The notes under the pieces were generated by a model that worked only from the letters and a program-made list of their open reading frames with translations, did not search any database and was not told the origin of the DNA. A program made the position numbers and the translations under genes. From the NCBI RefSeq assembly GCF_014646335.1, contig NZ_BMNG01000016.1, positions 124,001 to 188,000 of the forward strand: a stretch of DNA of 64,000 nt, in the 5' to 3' direction. Shown here piece after piece: positions 25,001 to 32,953 of this stretch. The DNA is from Streptomyces lasiicapitis (lineage in GTDB: Bacteria > Actinomycetota > Actinomycetes > Streptomycetales > Streptomycetaceae). How positions within the stretch are numbered: the stretch's first letter is position 1; each line of letters opens with the position of its first letter.

Positions 25001-26273
25001 GAGAGATGAGAATAGCGCTATTGGATCTGCTCCGGAAGCACTTCAGCCGGAGGCACCTCAGCTGGAAGCACTTCAGCTGGACGTCGCCGCCCTGCGGTCC
25101 GAGACGCCGGGCTGCCGGCAGGTCATCCACTTCAACAACGCGGGCTGCGGTCTGCTGGCCGCGCCCGTGCTCGACGCGATGGTCGGCCATCTGAACCTCG
25201 AGGCGCGGATGGGTGGTTACGAGGCGTCGGACGCCCGTGCCGCCGAAGTCCGCGAGTTCTACACGGAGATCGCCGCCCTCATCAACACCACGCCCGACAA
25301 CATCGCCTTCGCGGGCAGCGCCACCCACGCCTACACCAACGCCCTGTCCTCGATTCCCTTCGAGCGCGACGACGTCATCCTCACCACCCGCGACGACTTC
25401 GTCTCCAACCAGATCGCCTTCCTGTCCCTGCGCAAGCGGTTCGGCGTACGCATCGTCCACGCGCCCAACACCCCCGAGGGCGGTGTCGATGTGGAGGCGA
25501 TGGCCGCGCTGATGCGCACCCACCGCCCCCGCCTGGTCTCCGCCACCCACGTCCCCACCAACTCGGGCCTCGTCTCGCCGGTCGCCGAAATCGGCCGCCA
25601 CTGCCGCGAGTTGGACCTGCTCTACCTGGTCGACGCCTGCCAGTCGGTCGGCCAGTTCGTCATCGACGTGGAGGAGATCGGCTGCGACTTCCTCACCGCC
25701 ACCTGCCGCAAGTTCCTCCGCGGTCCGCGCGGTTCCGGGTTCCTGTACGTCTCCGACCGCGTCCTGTGCGCGGGCCACGAACCGCTGTTCATCGACATGC
25801 ACGGCGCCCGCTGGACCGAGCCGGACGGCTACGAACCCGCGGGGACGGCGGCCCGGTTCGAGGAGTGGGAGTTCCCCTACTCCACGGTGCTCGGCAGTGC
25901 CGCCGCGACGCGCTACGCCCGCGAGGTCGGCATCGAGGCCATCGAGCGGCGCACCCCGGCACTGGCGGCCCGGCTGCGCGAGCGGCTCGCACCGATCCCC
26001 GGAGTGCGCCTGCTCGACCGCGGCCCGCGTCTCGCCGCGCTCGTCACCTTCGGCGTGGAGGGCTGGCAGGCGGAGCCGTTCAAGGCGACCCTGGACGCCC
26101 GCTCCATCAACTCGGCGATCAGCTTGCGGGAGTTCGCCCAGCTCGACTTCGGCGACAAGGACATCGACTGGTGCCTGCGCCTGTCGCCGCACTACTACAA
26201 CACCGAGGAGGAGGTGGACCACGTTGCCGACGCGATCGCGGACCTCATGGGCATGGGCCAAGCACAGCGATGA
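24999..26273 (+). CDS. Aminotransferase class V-fold PLP enzyme
   Basis: The 424-residue PLP enzyme has the N-terminal HFNNAGCGLLAAPV motif of the isopenicillin-epimerase/EgtE-like branch. Other motifs are the AGSATHAYTNAL phosphate loop, the cofactor Asp in LLYLVDACQSVGQF, and the Schiff-base Lys in TCRKFLRGPRGSGFLYVS. It could be a lyase, desulfurase or epimerase; the substrate is unknown. Residues 13-27 are three imperfect five-residue repeats (EALQP, EAPQL, EALQL). The start overlaps the divergent MocR start, and its stop overlaps the MFS start (ATGA), so an enzyme plus exporter pair regulated by MocR is likely. Confidence 0.88.
   Translation: MRDENSAIGSAPEALQPEAPQLEALQLDVAALRSETPGCRQVIHFNNAGCGLLAAPVLDAMVGHLNLEARMGGYEASDARAAEVREFYTEIAALINTTPDNIAFAGSATHAYTNALSSIPFERDDVILTTRDDFVSNQIAFLSLRKRFGVRIVHAPNTPEGGVDVEAMAALMRTHRPRLVSATHVPTNSGLVSPVAEIGRHCRELDLLYLVDACQSVGQFVIDVEEIGCDFLTATCRKFLRGPRGSGFLYVSDRVLCAGHEPLFIDMHGARWTEPDGYEPAGTAARFEEWEFPYSTVLGSAAATRYAREVGIEAIERRTPALAARLRERLAPIPGVRLLDRGPRLAALVTFGVEGWQAEPFKATLDARSINSAISLREFAQLDFGDKDIDWCLRLSPHYYNTEEEVDHVADAIADLMGMGQAQR
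25009..25022. promoter_or_regulatory. Palindrome and -10 box inside the aminotransferase start region
   Basis: AATAGCGCTATT (25011-25022) is a perfect 12-bp palindrome only ten bases after the overlapping starts. On the minus strand TATTCT (25014 to 25009) sits at -10 distance from the MocR ATG, which suggests a leaderless MocR transcript and possible autoregulation here. Confidence 0.5.
25035..25079 (+). repeat. Three 15-bp tandem repeats in the aminotransferase N-terminus
   Basis: Units 25035-25049, 25050-25064 and 25065-25079 share GAAGCACTTCAGCTG with 1-3 differences. They encode the EALQP/EAPQL/EALQL stretch before the PLP fold and could vary in copy number. Confidence 0.75.
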
Positions 26274-27613
26274 CCGCCACGGAGCCGCGCGCCACAGAGA
26301 CGCGCGCCAGGGAGCCGTACCCCCAAAGCCTGCGGCGCAACGGCGACTTCCTCAAGTTCTGGCTCGGCGAGACCCTCTCGCTCCTCGGCACCCAGGTCAC
26401 GAACCTCGCCCTGCCGTTGACCGCGATCCTCGCCTTCGACGCGTCCGACGAGCAGGTCGGCGTCCTGCGCTTCCTGCAACTCGTCCCCTACCTCGGCCTC
26501 GCCCTGATCTTCGGGGTGTGGGTGGACCGCGCCCGGCGCCGCCGGATCATGCTCGGCGCCAACCTCGTCCGGATGCTCCTCCTGGCCCTCGTACCCGTCC
26601 TCTACTGGACGGACGCGCTCAGCCTGGCCTCGCTCCTGGTGATCGCCTGCGCCGTCGGCGTCGCCTCGGTGTTGTTCGACGTGAGCTGGATGTCGTACGT
26701 ACCCACTCTCGTACGCGACCCCAAGCACTACGTCGAAGCCGGCGCCAAGATGGGGATGAGCTCATCGGCGGCCGACGTGGCGGGGCCCGGCCTCGCGGGT
26801 GTCCTGGTCGGCGCCCTGACTGCGCCCGTGGCACTGATAGTCGACGCGTTCTCCTACCTGGTGTCCCTGATCTCGCTCCTGCTCATCCGCACGCCGGAGC
26901 CCCGTCCCCAACCACCCGCCGCACGGCGGCACTTGCCGACCGAACTCCGCGACGGCCTGCGCTGGGTGCTCAAGAATCCGGTCCTGCGGTCCCTGGCGCT
27001 CATCGGGTTCTGCTGCAACTTCTCCATGGTCACCGTGTGGACGATGTTCCTGCTGTACGGCACACGTGACCTGCACCTGGGCTCGACGACCCTCGGCGCC
27101 ATCTTCGCCACGGCGTCCGTGGGCGGTCTGATCGGCGCGGCGATCTCCCGCAAGGTCATCCGCCGCTTCCGGCTCGGGCTCGTCTACCTCGTCGCGCAGT
27201 CGGCCCTGCTCATCGGCCCGACACTGATCGTCCTGGCCACCGGTCCCCGGCCGGTGATGGTGGGGATGTTCGTCCTCTCCTTCTTCACCACGTACCTCGG
27301 ACTCGGCGTCGCCGGCGTCATCATCGTCAGCCTGCGCCAGGTCAGCACCCCGCAGTCGATGATGGGCCGCATGACAGCGGTCTTCCGTACCCTGCTGTTC
27401 GGCGGCGGCGCGCTGGGCGGCCTGACCGCGGGCCTGCTGTCGGGCCGGATCGGCGCCAAGGGCGCGTTGACCGTGGCAGCGATCGGATCGGCTGCCGTAC
27501 TGATCGCGCTCGTCCTGTCCCCGGTGAGCCGGCTCCGTGACCTGCCGTCGGCACCGGCATCGGATGAACCCGTCGCGGCGGCAGCGGACGGGGAGGTCGC
27601 AGGCCAAGACTGA
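26270..27613 (+). CDS. MFS exporter (DHA3/EntS-like)
   Basis: The 447-residue transporter has about twelve membrane helices. The first-helix motif FWLGETLSLLGTQVTNLALP is typical of the enterobactin-exporter-like DHA3 branch. The cytoplasmic loop FGVWVDRARRRRIM matches the G-x3-D-R-x-G-R-R-type motif A. It overlaps the aminotransferase stop (ATGA). The partner enzyme suggests export of an amino-acid-derived metabolite or toxic amine; this is inference. It ends 27 bases before a hairpin. Confidence 0.9.
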   Translation: MTATEPRATETRAREPYPQSLRRNGDFLKFWLGETLSLLGTQVTNLALPLTAILAFDASDEQVGVLRFLQLVPYLGLALIFGVWVDRARRRRIMLGANLVRMLLLALVPVLYWTDALSLASLLVIACAVGVASVLFDVSWMSYVPTLVRDPKHYVEAGAKMGMSSSAADVAGPGLAGVLVGALTAPVALIVDAFSYLVSLISLLLIRTPEPRPQPPAARRHLPTELRDGLRWVLKNPVLRSLALIGFCCNFSMVTVWTMFLLYGTRDLHLGSTTLGAIFATASVGGLIGAAISRKVIRRFRLGLVYLVAQSALLIGPTLIVLATGPRPVMVGMFVLSFFTTYLGLGVAGVIIVSLRQVSTPQSMMGRMTAVFRTLLFGGGALGGLTAGLLSGRIGAKGALTVAAIGSAAVLIALVLSPVSRLRDLPSAPASDEPVAAAADGEVAGQD

Positions 27614-27639
27614 GACCAAGCAACACGAAGTCCTGAAAG

Positions 27640-27667
27640 GGGCCGTCCGGATGGGTCCGGACGGCCC
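27640..27667. terminator. Hairpin after the MFS gene
   Basis: GGGCCGTCCGGA pairs with TCCGGACGGCCC (12 bp, loop TGGG), 27 bases after the exporter stop; it faces the convergent STAS gene and may serve both. Confidence 0.85.
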
Positions 27668-27703
27668 TCCTCTGTCCAGGGCTGCCCGGGAATTTCGAGC
27701 CGG

Positions 27704-28069
27704 TCAGGCCACAGCCTGCGGTGGTATCGGCTCGGGCAGCTGGTCCAGGATCTCGAAGCCCAGGCGTAGTCGCGGATGGTTGAGCAGGTGCAGGGTCGCG
27801 GGGCGGGTGCAGATCAGGCGCAGGCGCCCGTGGCGGCCGCTGGTCCGGGCTCGGGCGCGGTCGAACAGCCATACACCGGTGCAGTCCATGAACTCGACCG
27901 CACGCAGGTCGATCAGCAGGTCGGCGCCGCCGGTGTAGGTGAGAGCGTCAAGGCGCAGGGTGATGTCGGGAGCCGTGTGGATGTCGATTTCGCCGCACAG
28001 GACCACGAGGGTGCAGGTTCCGTGGGGGCGGACTTCCTTCACGCAGACCGTTGCAGGGGTCGGGGTCAT
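27704..28069 (-). CDS. STAS-domain protein (anti-sigma factor antagonist-like)
   Basis: A 121-residue single STAS domain starts with a short tail, then VLCGEIDIHTAPDI, LLIDLRAVEFMDCTGVWLF and a final helix. In SpoIIAA/RsbV-type antagonists a Ser follows the Asp in MDS-(S/T)-G and is phosphorylated. Here that residue is Cys (MDCTG), leaving only a neighbouring Thr. The ATG at 28069 has GAGGG five bases upstream; a further in-frame ATG at 28135 lacks a site. No kinase or sigma factor gene is adjacent, so its partner is unknown. Confidence 0.85.
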   Translation of the reverse strand: MTPTPATVCVKEVRPHGTCTLVVLCGEIDIHTAPDITLRLDALTYTGGADLLIDLRAVEFMDCTGVWLFDRARARTSGRHGRLRLICTRPATLHLLNHPRLRLGFEILDQLPEPIPPQAVA

Positions 28070-28259
28070 GGCGACCCTCTTCTCCGAAGGCGGATGTCCG
28101 TCAGGACGGGTGACCAACGGGATCTGGGTCGGCATTCCAGAGTAAGGGGCGGCGTTGGCCGACTGACGGGCTGGGCAAAAGAGCTGCGGGCCGGCTGGGG
28201 TGGCTGCTACGCGAGCTCATCGACGGTACGGTCGGCAACCGACGAACCCGCACCTACCG

Positions 28260-29225
28260 CTACAGCGCCCGTACGTACCCGATCCAGGTGTGACGGGTGC
28301 GGAAGCCGCACCGTTCGTACAGGCCCAGGGCGCCCGTGGCGTTGGCGCTGTCGACGTTCAGGCCGGCTCGGCGGTAGCCCTGCTTCTGGCCGGACCGCAG
28401 GCAGGTGGTGAGCAGGGCGGTGGCCACGCCGGTGCCGCGCCAGGCCGGGCGGGTGCCGAGTCTGTCGATCCAGCATTCGCGGATGCCGGTCATCGCGGTC
28501 TCGGCGTCGTACTCGTGGCCGACGAGGTAGCCGGCGACCTCGTCGCCGTCCAGCGCCAGGTACGACACGTCCGGCCGGAACGACCGGGCTCCGGTGGTGG
28601 TGTGACGCCACCGGTCCGGGGTGGTCGGGGTGTGACCCCAGTGGTCGCGGAACGCTTCGTTGTGTGCCAGCCGGGTCGCGTCGTCGTACGCCTCGGTGAA
28701 GGGCACGACCCGCAGCCCGCCGGCCGGGGTCGTCGCCGGGATCGCATCGCCGTCCAGCGGGCGGCGCATGTCGAAGAACCAGCGTCGCGCCTCGAACCCG
28801 GCCGCCTCGTACAGCTCGCGTTTGGCGGTGTTCGGTGCGTGGAGCTGGATGTGCGCCTCGCCCGGCAGGTCCGGAAACCGGTCGAGATGCTGCTGCGTCG
28901 CGCGGGTCACGAGCCAGTTCACCAGGTCGGTGCCCACGCCTCGGTCGCGCGCGTCGGGTCGCACCGCCCCCTCGACGTACACCCGATGCACGTCGGTCGC
29001 GTCGGGCAGCGCCATCGCCTTGGCGTAGCCGATCAACTCGTCACCGGACCACACCCCCACCGAGTCGTGGGCCAACTCCACATGTGGCGCGCCCAGTTCC
29101 TCGGCGAGGTCCTCGGCATCGTAATGCTCGTCGGTGACGTCGGCCGCCTCCACCGCGGCGAACAACTCGGCCAGGGCCGGGGCGTCGTCCAGCGCGAGTG
29201 GCCGCCAGGCCGGCGTCGTGTGCAT
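28260..29225 (-). CDS. Tandem GNAT N-acetyltransferase
   Basis: The 321-residue protein holds two GNAT folds. The first (residues 1-160) has VYVEGAVRPDARDRGVGTDL, the acetyl-CoA loop R-x2-G-x-G type. The second (180-320) has DRLGTRPAWRGTGVATALL and ends NATGALGLYERCGFRTRHTW. Double-GNAT proteins of this kind in Streptomyces acetylate small amines, and one half is often inactive. The ATG at 29225 gives the natural start of the first domain (TPAWRPLALDDAPAL). No substrate is evident. The gap 28070-28259 contains no gene. Confidence 0.88.
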   Translation of the reverse strand: MHTTPAWRPLALDDAPALAELFAAVEAADVTDEHYDAEDLAEELGAPHVELAHDSVGVWSGDELIGYAKAMALPDATDVHRVYVEGAVRPDARDRGVGTDLVNWLVTRATQQHLDRFPDLPGEAHIQLHAPNTAKRELYEAAGFEARRWFFDMRRPLDGDAIPATTPAGGLRVVPFTEAYDDATRLAHNEAFRDHWGHTPTTPDRWRHTTTGARSFRPDVSYLALDGDEVAGYLVGHEYDAETAMTGIRECWIDRLGTRPAWRGTGVATALLTTCLRSGQKQGYRRAGLNVDSANATGALGLYERCGFRTRHTWIGYVRAL

Positions 29226-29300
29226 GAACGGCACGTTAGGCGTCGGCGGGGCCGCGGGCACCTCAATTTCGGGGCGTGCCATGGGAGTCGGGCAACTCGA

Positions 29301-29335
29301 GGAGGGAGGGCCCGGCATCGCCGGGCCCTCCCTCC
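29301..29335. terminator. 16-bp stem terminator of the SMR operon
   Basis: Arms 29301-29316 and 29320-29335 pair perfectly with a three-base loop (ATC), just downstream of the leftmost SMR gene on the minus strand. Confidence 0.85.
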
Positions 29336-29362
29336 CCTGTGCAGCTACGTGCACCGTGGCCA

Positions 29363-29773
29363 CTACTGGTGGGCAGACTGCTCGGTCTGCGTCTGCTTGG
29401 GGCTGTCCGAGAGCTTGAGCCAGACGACGCCGCCGATGATCAGGGTGAGCCAGAGGACCTTGACCGGGGTGAGGGTCTCATCGAAGAAGACCGGGCCGAG
29501 CAGTGCCGCTCCCACGGCACCGATGCCGGCCCAGACGGCGTAGCCGATGCCTACGTCGATGGTGCGTAGGGCCAGGCTCAGGGAGAAGAGCGTGAGCAGG
29601 AAGAAGACGACCGCGATCAGTGACCAGGAGAGGACGGTGAAGCCCTGGCTGCCCCCCACGGCCAAGGCGTAGGCGATCTCGAAGGCTCCGGCGAGGAGGA
29701 GGACCGGCCATGCGCGGGCTCGGTCGCTGCGGGCGGTGTCGTTCTCGGTGGTGGCGGCGGTGGTGGTGGACAT
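29363..29773 (-). CDS. SMR-family small multidrug/guanidinium exporter subunit
   Basis: The 136-residue protein has four membrane helices after an 20-residue tail. The first contains the essential membrane Glu (LLLAGAFEIAYALAVGG) followed by SQGFT, as in EmrE/SugE proteins. The later helix YAVWAGIGAVGAALLGPVFF has the conserved W and G residues. It lies 70 bases downstream of a second SMR gene. Two adjacent, different SMR genes usually form a heterodimer (EbrAB-like) exporting cations or guanidinium-type compounds by proton antiport. Confidence 0.92.
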   Translation of the reverse strand: MSTTTAATTENDTARSDRARAWPVLLLAGAFEIAYALAVGGSQGFTVLSWSLIAVVFFLLTLFSLSLALRTIDVGIGYAVWAGIGAVGAALLGPVFFDETLTPVKVLWLTLIIGGVVWLKLSDSPKQTQTEQSAHQ

Positions 29774-29843
29774 GTGAGTTCCTTCTTCAGGGACGATCTC
29801 GGCAGGGGGCGGGCTTGGGGGTTGGGGTTGGTTTCCGGGGGTG

Positions 29844-30164
29844 TCAGGCTGCTCCGCTGAGCTGGAGGCCGACGACTCCGGCGATGACGGCGGCGATGCC
29901 CAGGAACTTGCGCCAGTCCAGGCGCTGCCCGAAGACGAGGGCCCCGAGCACGACGATTCCGACGCCGGAGACGGCGGTCCAGATCGCGTAGCCGACGCCG
30001 ACCTCGAAGGTCAGCAGCGCCTGGCTGAGGAGGTAGGTGGCGATGCCACCGCTGACCAGCGTGGCGGCGGTCCAGCCGGGCCGGGTGAAGCCCTGCGCCC
30101 TGCCGGCGGTGAGGGCGACGGTGATCTCGAAGACGACGGCGAGGGCGAGGTAGAGCCAGTGCAT
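29844..30164 (-). CDS. SMR-family small multidrug/guanidinium exporter subunit
   Basis: The 106-residue partner has four helices. The key Glu is in LALAVVFEITVALTAGRAQG and the fourth helix is FLGIAAVIAGVVGLQLSG. The YAIWTAVSGVGIVVLG segment is diagnostic for the family. The ATG (30164) lies 11 bases after the deaminase stop, so it is in the same MerR-controlled operon. Longer readings upstream run through the deaminase gene in another frame. Confidence 0.92.
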   Translation of the reverse strand: MHWLYLALAVVFEITVALTAGRAQGFTRPGWTAATLVSGGIATYLLSQALLTFEVGVGYAIWTAVSGVGIVVLGALVFGQRLDWRKFLGIAAVIAGVVGLQLSGAA

Positions 30165-30175
30165 GACGGGTGTCC

Positions 30176-30685
30176 TTACGTGGTGGTGGGTGATGAGTGG
30201 CTGGTGAAGTCGTGGCGGTGCAGGTCGAGGTAGCGGATGAAGGGGGCCAGGCCCCGGTCCACGGCAAGGTGCCGGGCCGCTGCCGCCAGGGGCTGTCGAT
30301 CGGTTGCGTCGGCCTCGTAACCGGCCCGGTAGTCGAAGCCCCACGCGGCGGCGGTGTCGCGGTCCACGGCGAAGTGGACGGCGGCGATGCCGTGAGCGGC
30401 GGCGACGCGGTAGCACAGGGCACACGGCTCTCCCGTCGCCAGCAGGGTGGCTCCCCGCAGAGCGGAACGGCCGCGGGTCCGGACGGCCTGGCGTAGGGCG
30501 ACGATCTCCGCGTGGGCGGTGGGGTCGCCGGTCTCGTGGACGAGGTTCACGCCAGGGTCGGAGACCCACCCGTCGTCGGCGACAAGCAGTCCGACGAAGG
30601 GAATCCCGCCGGACTCGACATGGCGGACGCAGGTTTCCACGGCGTCGGCCATCAGAGCGGTGAACCGGAGCGGGTCGGCGGTCAT
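30176..30685 (-). CDS. Cytidine-deaminase-fold nucleoside/nucleobase deaminase
   Basis: The 169-residue zinc enzyme has the pair of motifs of the CDA superfamily: HAEIVALR near residue 58 (His ligand and catalytic Glu) and GEPCALCYRV near 87 (Cys ligands). The order and size resemble guanine/tRNA adenosine deaminase-like enzymes. Its ATG overlaps the stop of the DsbA-like gene (ATGA), and the SMR genes follow at once. A deaminase with guanidinium-type exporters suggests detoxification of amino-heterocycles, but the substrate is not known. Confidence 0.88.
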   Translation of the reverse strand: MTADPLRFTALMADAVETCVRHVESGGIPFVGLLVADDGWVSDPGVNLVHETGDPTAHAEIVALRQAVRTRGRSALRGATLLATGEPCALCYRVAAAHGIAAVHFAVDRDTAAAWGFDYRAGYEADATDRQPLAAAARHLAVDRGLAPFIRYLDLHRHDFTSHSSPTTT

Positions 30686-31278
30686 GCGGCGGCCGCTTCC
30701 TGCAGCGCCCGTCGGATCACGCCTTCGGTGGCGACGCCGTTGATGCGCCGGGTGCCGATGACGATCGTGGGTACGACGGTGATGTTCATCCGCGCCGACT
30801 CGGCCAGTGCCTGTCGGTGCCGCTCGGCGTACTCCTGGTCGTCGAGGGCTGCGGCGTAGGCGGCCGGGTCGAGTCCGGCCTCCTCGGCCAGGCGGGCCAG
30901 GACCGCGCGGTCCCCGATGTCGAGGTCCTCACGGAAGAACGCCGTCATCACGCGACGGTGGTAGGCGTGGGCCCGCCCCTGCTCCGCGGCGTACTGGGCA
31001 CCCTTGAAGGCCAGCTCGGTGTAGGGCTGCGGCGAGATGGTCGGCAACCGCATCGGCACCTGGTGGTGGCGTGCCATCGGGTACACGGCACGATCCCAGA
31101 TGTCGGGCAGGTACGGGTCCTCCGGCCGCAGGGTGGGCGTCGGCCGGGGACGCAGCTCGTGAGCGTGGTGGACGACTTCGATGTCGGGCCGATCGGTGAT
31201 CGCGCGCTCGATCATCTCGTCGGCGATCAGGCAGAACGGGCAGACGTAGTCCGACCACACATGGATCTGAGCAATCAC
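30682..31278 (-). CDS. DsbA-family thioredoxin-fold oxidoreductase (FrnE-like)
   Basis: The 198-residue cytosolic protein has the active site YVCPFCLIADE near residue 11 (CPFC) and an inserted helical domain. The cis-Pro loop is NITVVPTIVIG, and NGVATEGVIRRAL near the end is typical of FrnE/HCCA-isomerase-like DsbA proteins. There is no signal peptide, so a cytosolic disulfide or mycothiol-linked role is likely. It begins with GTG, with GGAGG five bases upstream, and heads the four-gene operon divergent from the MerR gene. Confidence 0.9.
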   Translation of the reverse strand: MIAQIHVWSDYVCPFCLIADEMIERAITDRPDIEVVHHAHELRPRPTPTLRPEDPYLPDIWDRAVYPMARHHQVPMRLPTISPQPYTELAFKGAQYAAEQGRAHAYHRRVMTAFFREDLDIGDRAVLARLAEEAGLDPAAYAAALDDQEYAERHRQALAESARMNITVVPTIVIGTRRINGVATEGVIRRALQEAAAA

Positions 31279-31320
31279 GGCGACCTCCGGTTCCCCGAGG
31301 CACCCCCGGTGGGTGCGACA

Positions 31321-31351
31321 CCTAGATCGTGTAACTTCACGCCGGTGTCAA
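31321..31351 (-). promoter_or_regulatory. MerR-type promoter with 19-bp spacer
   Basis: On the minus strand TTGACA (31351 to 31346) is followed after 19 bases by TCTAGG (31326 to 31321). The overlong spacer is a hallmark of MerR-activated promoters. The imperfect palindrome TTCACGCCGGTGTCAA (31336-31351) overlaps it. It drives the DsbA/deaminase/SMR operon; the MerR gene is divergent. Confidence 0.6.
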
Positions 31352-31391
31352 CTTCAAGGAACGGAAGTCGGCGAACAGCTCAGGAGGTCTC

Positions 31392-31751
31392 ATGCGCATC
31401 GGTGAACTGGCGGCTGCCAGCGGCGTCAGCACCCGGTCCCTGCGGTACTACGAGGCGCACGGGCTCATCCGCTCCGAGCGCACCCCTGGCGGGTGGCGCG
31501 ACTTCGACAGCTCCATGGCCGAGCGGGTCGTCATGATCCAGCACCTGTTCGCTGCCGGCCTGGGCAGCTCCACCATCGACGAAGTGCTCCCCTGCATGGA
31601 GGCCCCGCTCGAAGAGCGCAACGGCGTCATGGAGCAGCTGTTCGCCCAGGAGGCCGAACGCCTGGAGGCCAAGCGACGCGACATCGACCGCGAACTCGAC
31701 ACCTTGCAGGCGCTCCGCGCCGAAACAGCCCTGCCCGGCCAAGCTCCGTGA
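31392..31751 (+). CDS. MerR-family transcriptional regulator
   Basis: The 119-residue protein has the N-terminal MerR winged helix (MRIGELAAASGVSTRSLRYY, EAHGLIRSERTPGGWRDF). A long dimerisation helix follows (EERNGVMEQLFAQEAERLEA). A single Cys (DEVLPCMEAP) lies where ligand or redox sensing could occur, but there is no metal-type C-terminal loop. AGGAGG precedes the ATG. It is divergent from the operon with the 19-bp-spaced promoter, which it probably activates. Confidence 0.92.
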   Translation: MRIGELAAASGVSTRSLRYYEAHGLIRSERTPGGWRDFDSSMAERVVMIQHLFAAGLGSSTIDEVLPCMEAPLEERNGVMEQLFAQEAERLEAKRRDIDRELDTLQALRAETALPGQAP

Positions 31752-31763
31752 CCAATAGCAGCG

Positions 31764-32097
31764 CGCGTCCCTGCCGGCCACAACGGACAGCTCCTCTTCA
31801 AACTCCCGGAGTCCCGGAACCTCGCACCGGCACTTCGTCGAGCACGCGCCGCAGCAGTCCGGCGCTTTCGTACTGAGGATGACCCTGGACGAACAGGACG
31901 GCGCGTTCAACCCGGACGACATCATCGCCCGCGTCAAAGAGGAGATCCGTCCGAACCCGGACGACTTCACCGGCAAGACCAGCCTGACCGAGGAGAAGAC
32001 GTATTCCTCGGACGGCAAGATCACCTACCCCGATGCGGCACCACTCGGATCGCGGAAGAGGCAGGTTCTGACGATCCTGGTCTGGGAGGGTGCCTGA
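31764..32097 (+). pseudogene. Gene remnant encoding an acidic 72-residue C-terminal piece
   Basis: A frame from the ATG at 31879 to 32097 has clear coding third positions (DEQDGAFNPDDIIARVKEEI, TGKTSLTEEKTYSSDGKITY). It lacks a ribosome site and stays coding-like upstream of the ATG to about 31825 (HFVEHAPQQSGAF). Before that a different frame looks coding (HNGQLLFKLPESRNL), so a one-base shift near 31820-31830 would join them. I read this as the 3' part of a broken gene. I do not recognise the family. Confidence 0.4.
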
Positions 32098-32118
32098 CCA
32101 GGGAGCCGGGAGTGGTGG

Positions 32119-32940
32119 ATGACTGACTGGTTCGTACGCTCCGTGGTCGACACCGGGCGTCTGCGCCTCTTCTGCTTCCTGGTGGCCTTCATCGGGGCCT
32201 TCCTGTTCATCAGGTTCAGCGTCCGCATGATCAGGGCCGAGGTGAAGTGGTGGCCGAAGAACGTCACCCCCGGCGGACTGCACATCCACCACGTCGTCTT
32301 CGGCCTCGTCTTCGTCATGGTCGGGGGCGTCGGCGGGCTCGCCGTGCAGTCCGGACGGTCACTGTGGGCGGCCCTCGCCGCGCTGCTCTTCGGCATCGGG
32401 GCGGCCCTGGTCCTGGACGAGTTCGCCCTGGTCCTGCACCTTGAGGACGTCTACTGGTCCGAGCGCGGGCGCCTTTCGGTGGACGCGGTGTTTCTCGCCG
32501 TCGCGTTGACCAGCCTCGTCCTGGTCGGCATCAAACCGCTGGGCCTGGACGACGTCGTCGCCCCTGACGGGGCCGATCCCGGAACCGTCGCCTGGCTGAT
32601 CGCCGGGGTCGTCCTCGTCAACCTCGCCTTCGCCCTGATCACGCTGGCCAAGGGCAAGGTCTGGACCGGGATGATCGGCCTGTTCGTGCCCACGCTCGCC
32701 GTGTTCGGTGCGCTGCGGATCGCCCGGCCGCACTCCCCCTGGGCCCGCACCCGCTACCGCGAGGGCTCGCGCAAGTCGCGCACGGCCCACGAACGCGAAG
32801 AGAAGGTCCGAGTACCACTGATGCGGGCGAAAGTTGCCTTTCAGGAGCTCCTGGCGGGGCGTTTCGGATCGGCCCCGAAAGCCACCGAGGCGTCCGAGAA
32901 GACGTACGAGAAGACGTCCAAGACACCCAAGGACCCTTGA
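32119..32940 (+). CDS. Integral membrane protein of unknown function (HIHH motif)
   Basis: The 273-residue protein has about six hydrophobic helices (LFCFLVAFIGAFLFIRF to WTGMIGLFVPTLAVFGAL) and a 70-residue basic C-terminal tail rich in Lys/Thr. Between helices one and two lies GGLHIHHVVFG, with three His in four residues. LDEFALVLHLEDVYW follows helix three, with acidic and His residues facing the same side. The paired motifs suggest metal binding or an enzyme of the membrane type. I do not know a function. GGGAG lies before the ATG. Confidence 0.75.
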   Translation: MTDWFVRSVVDTGRLRLFCFLVAFIGAFLFIRFSVRMIRAEVKWWPKNVTPGGLHIHHVVFGLVFVMVGGVGGLAVQSGRSLWAALAALLFGIGAALVLDEFALVLHLEDVYWSERGRLSVDAVFLAVALTSLVLVGIKPLGLDDVVAPDGADPGTVAWLIAGVVLVNLAFALITLAKGKVWTGMIGLFVPTLAVFGALRIARPHSPWARTRYREGSRKSRTAHEREEKVRVPLMRAKVAFQELLAGRFGSAPKATEASEKTYEKTSKTPKDP

Positions 32941-32953
32941 GAGGCGCAACTCC

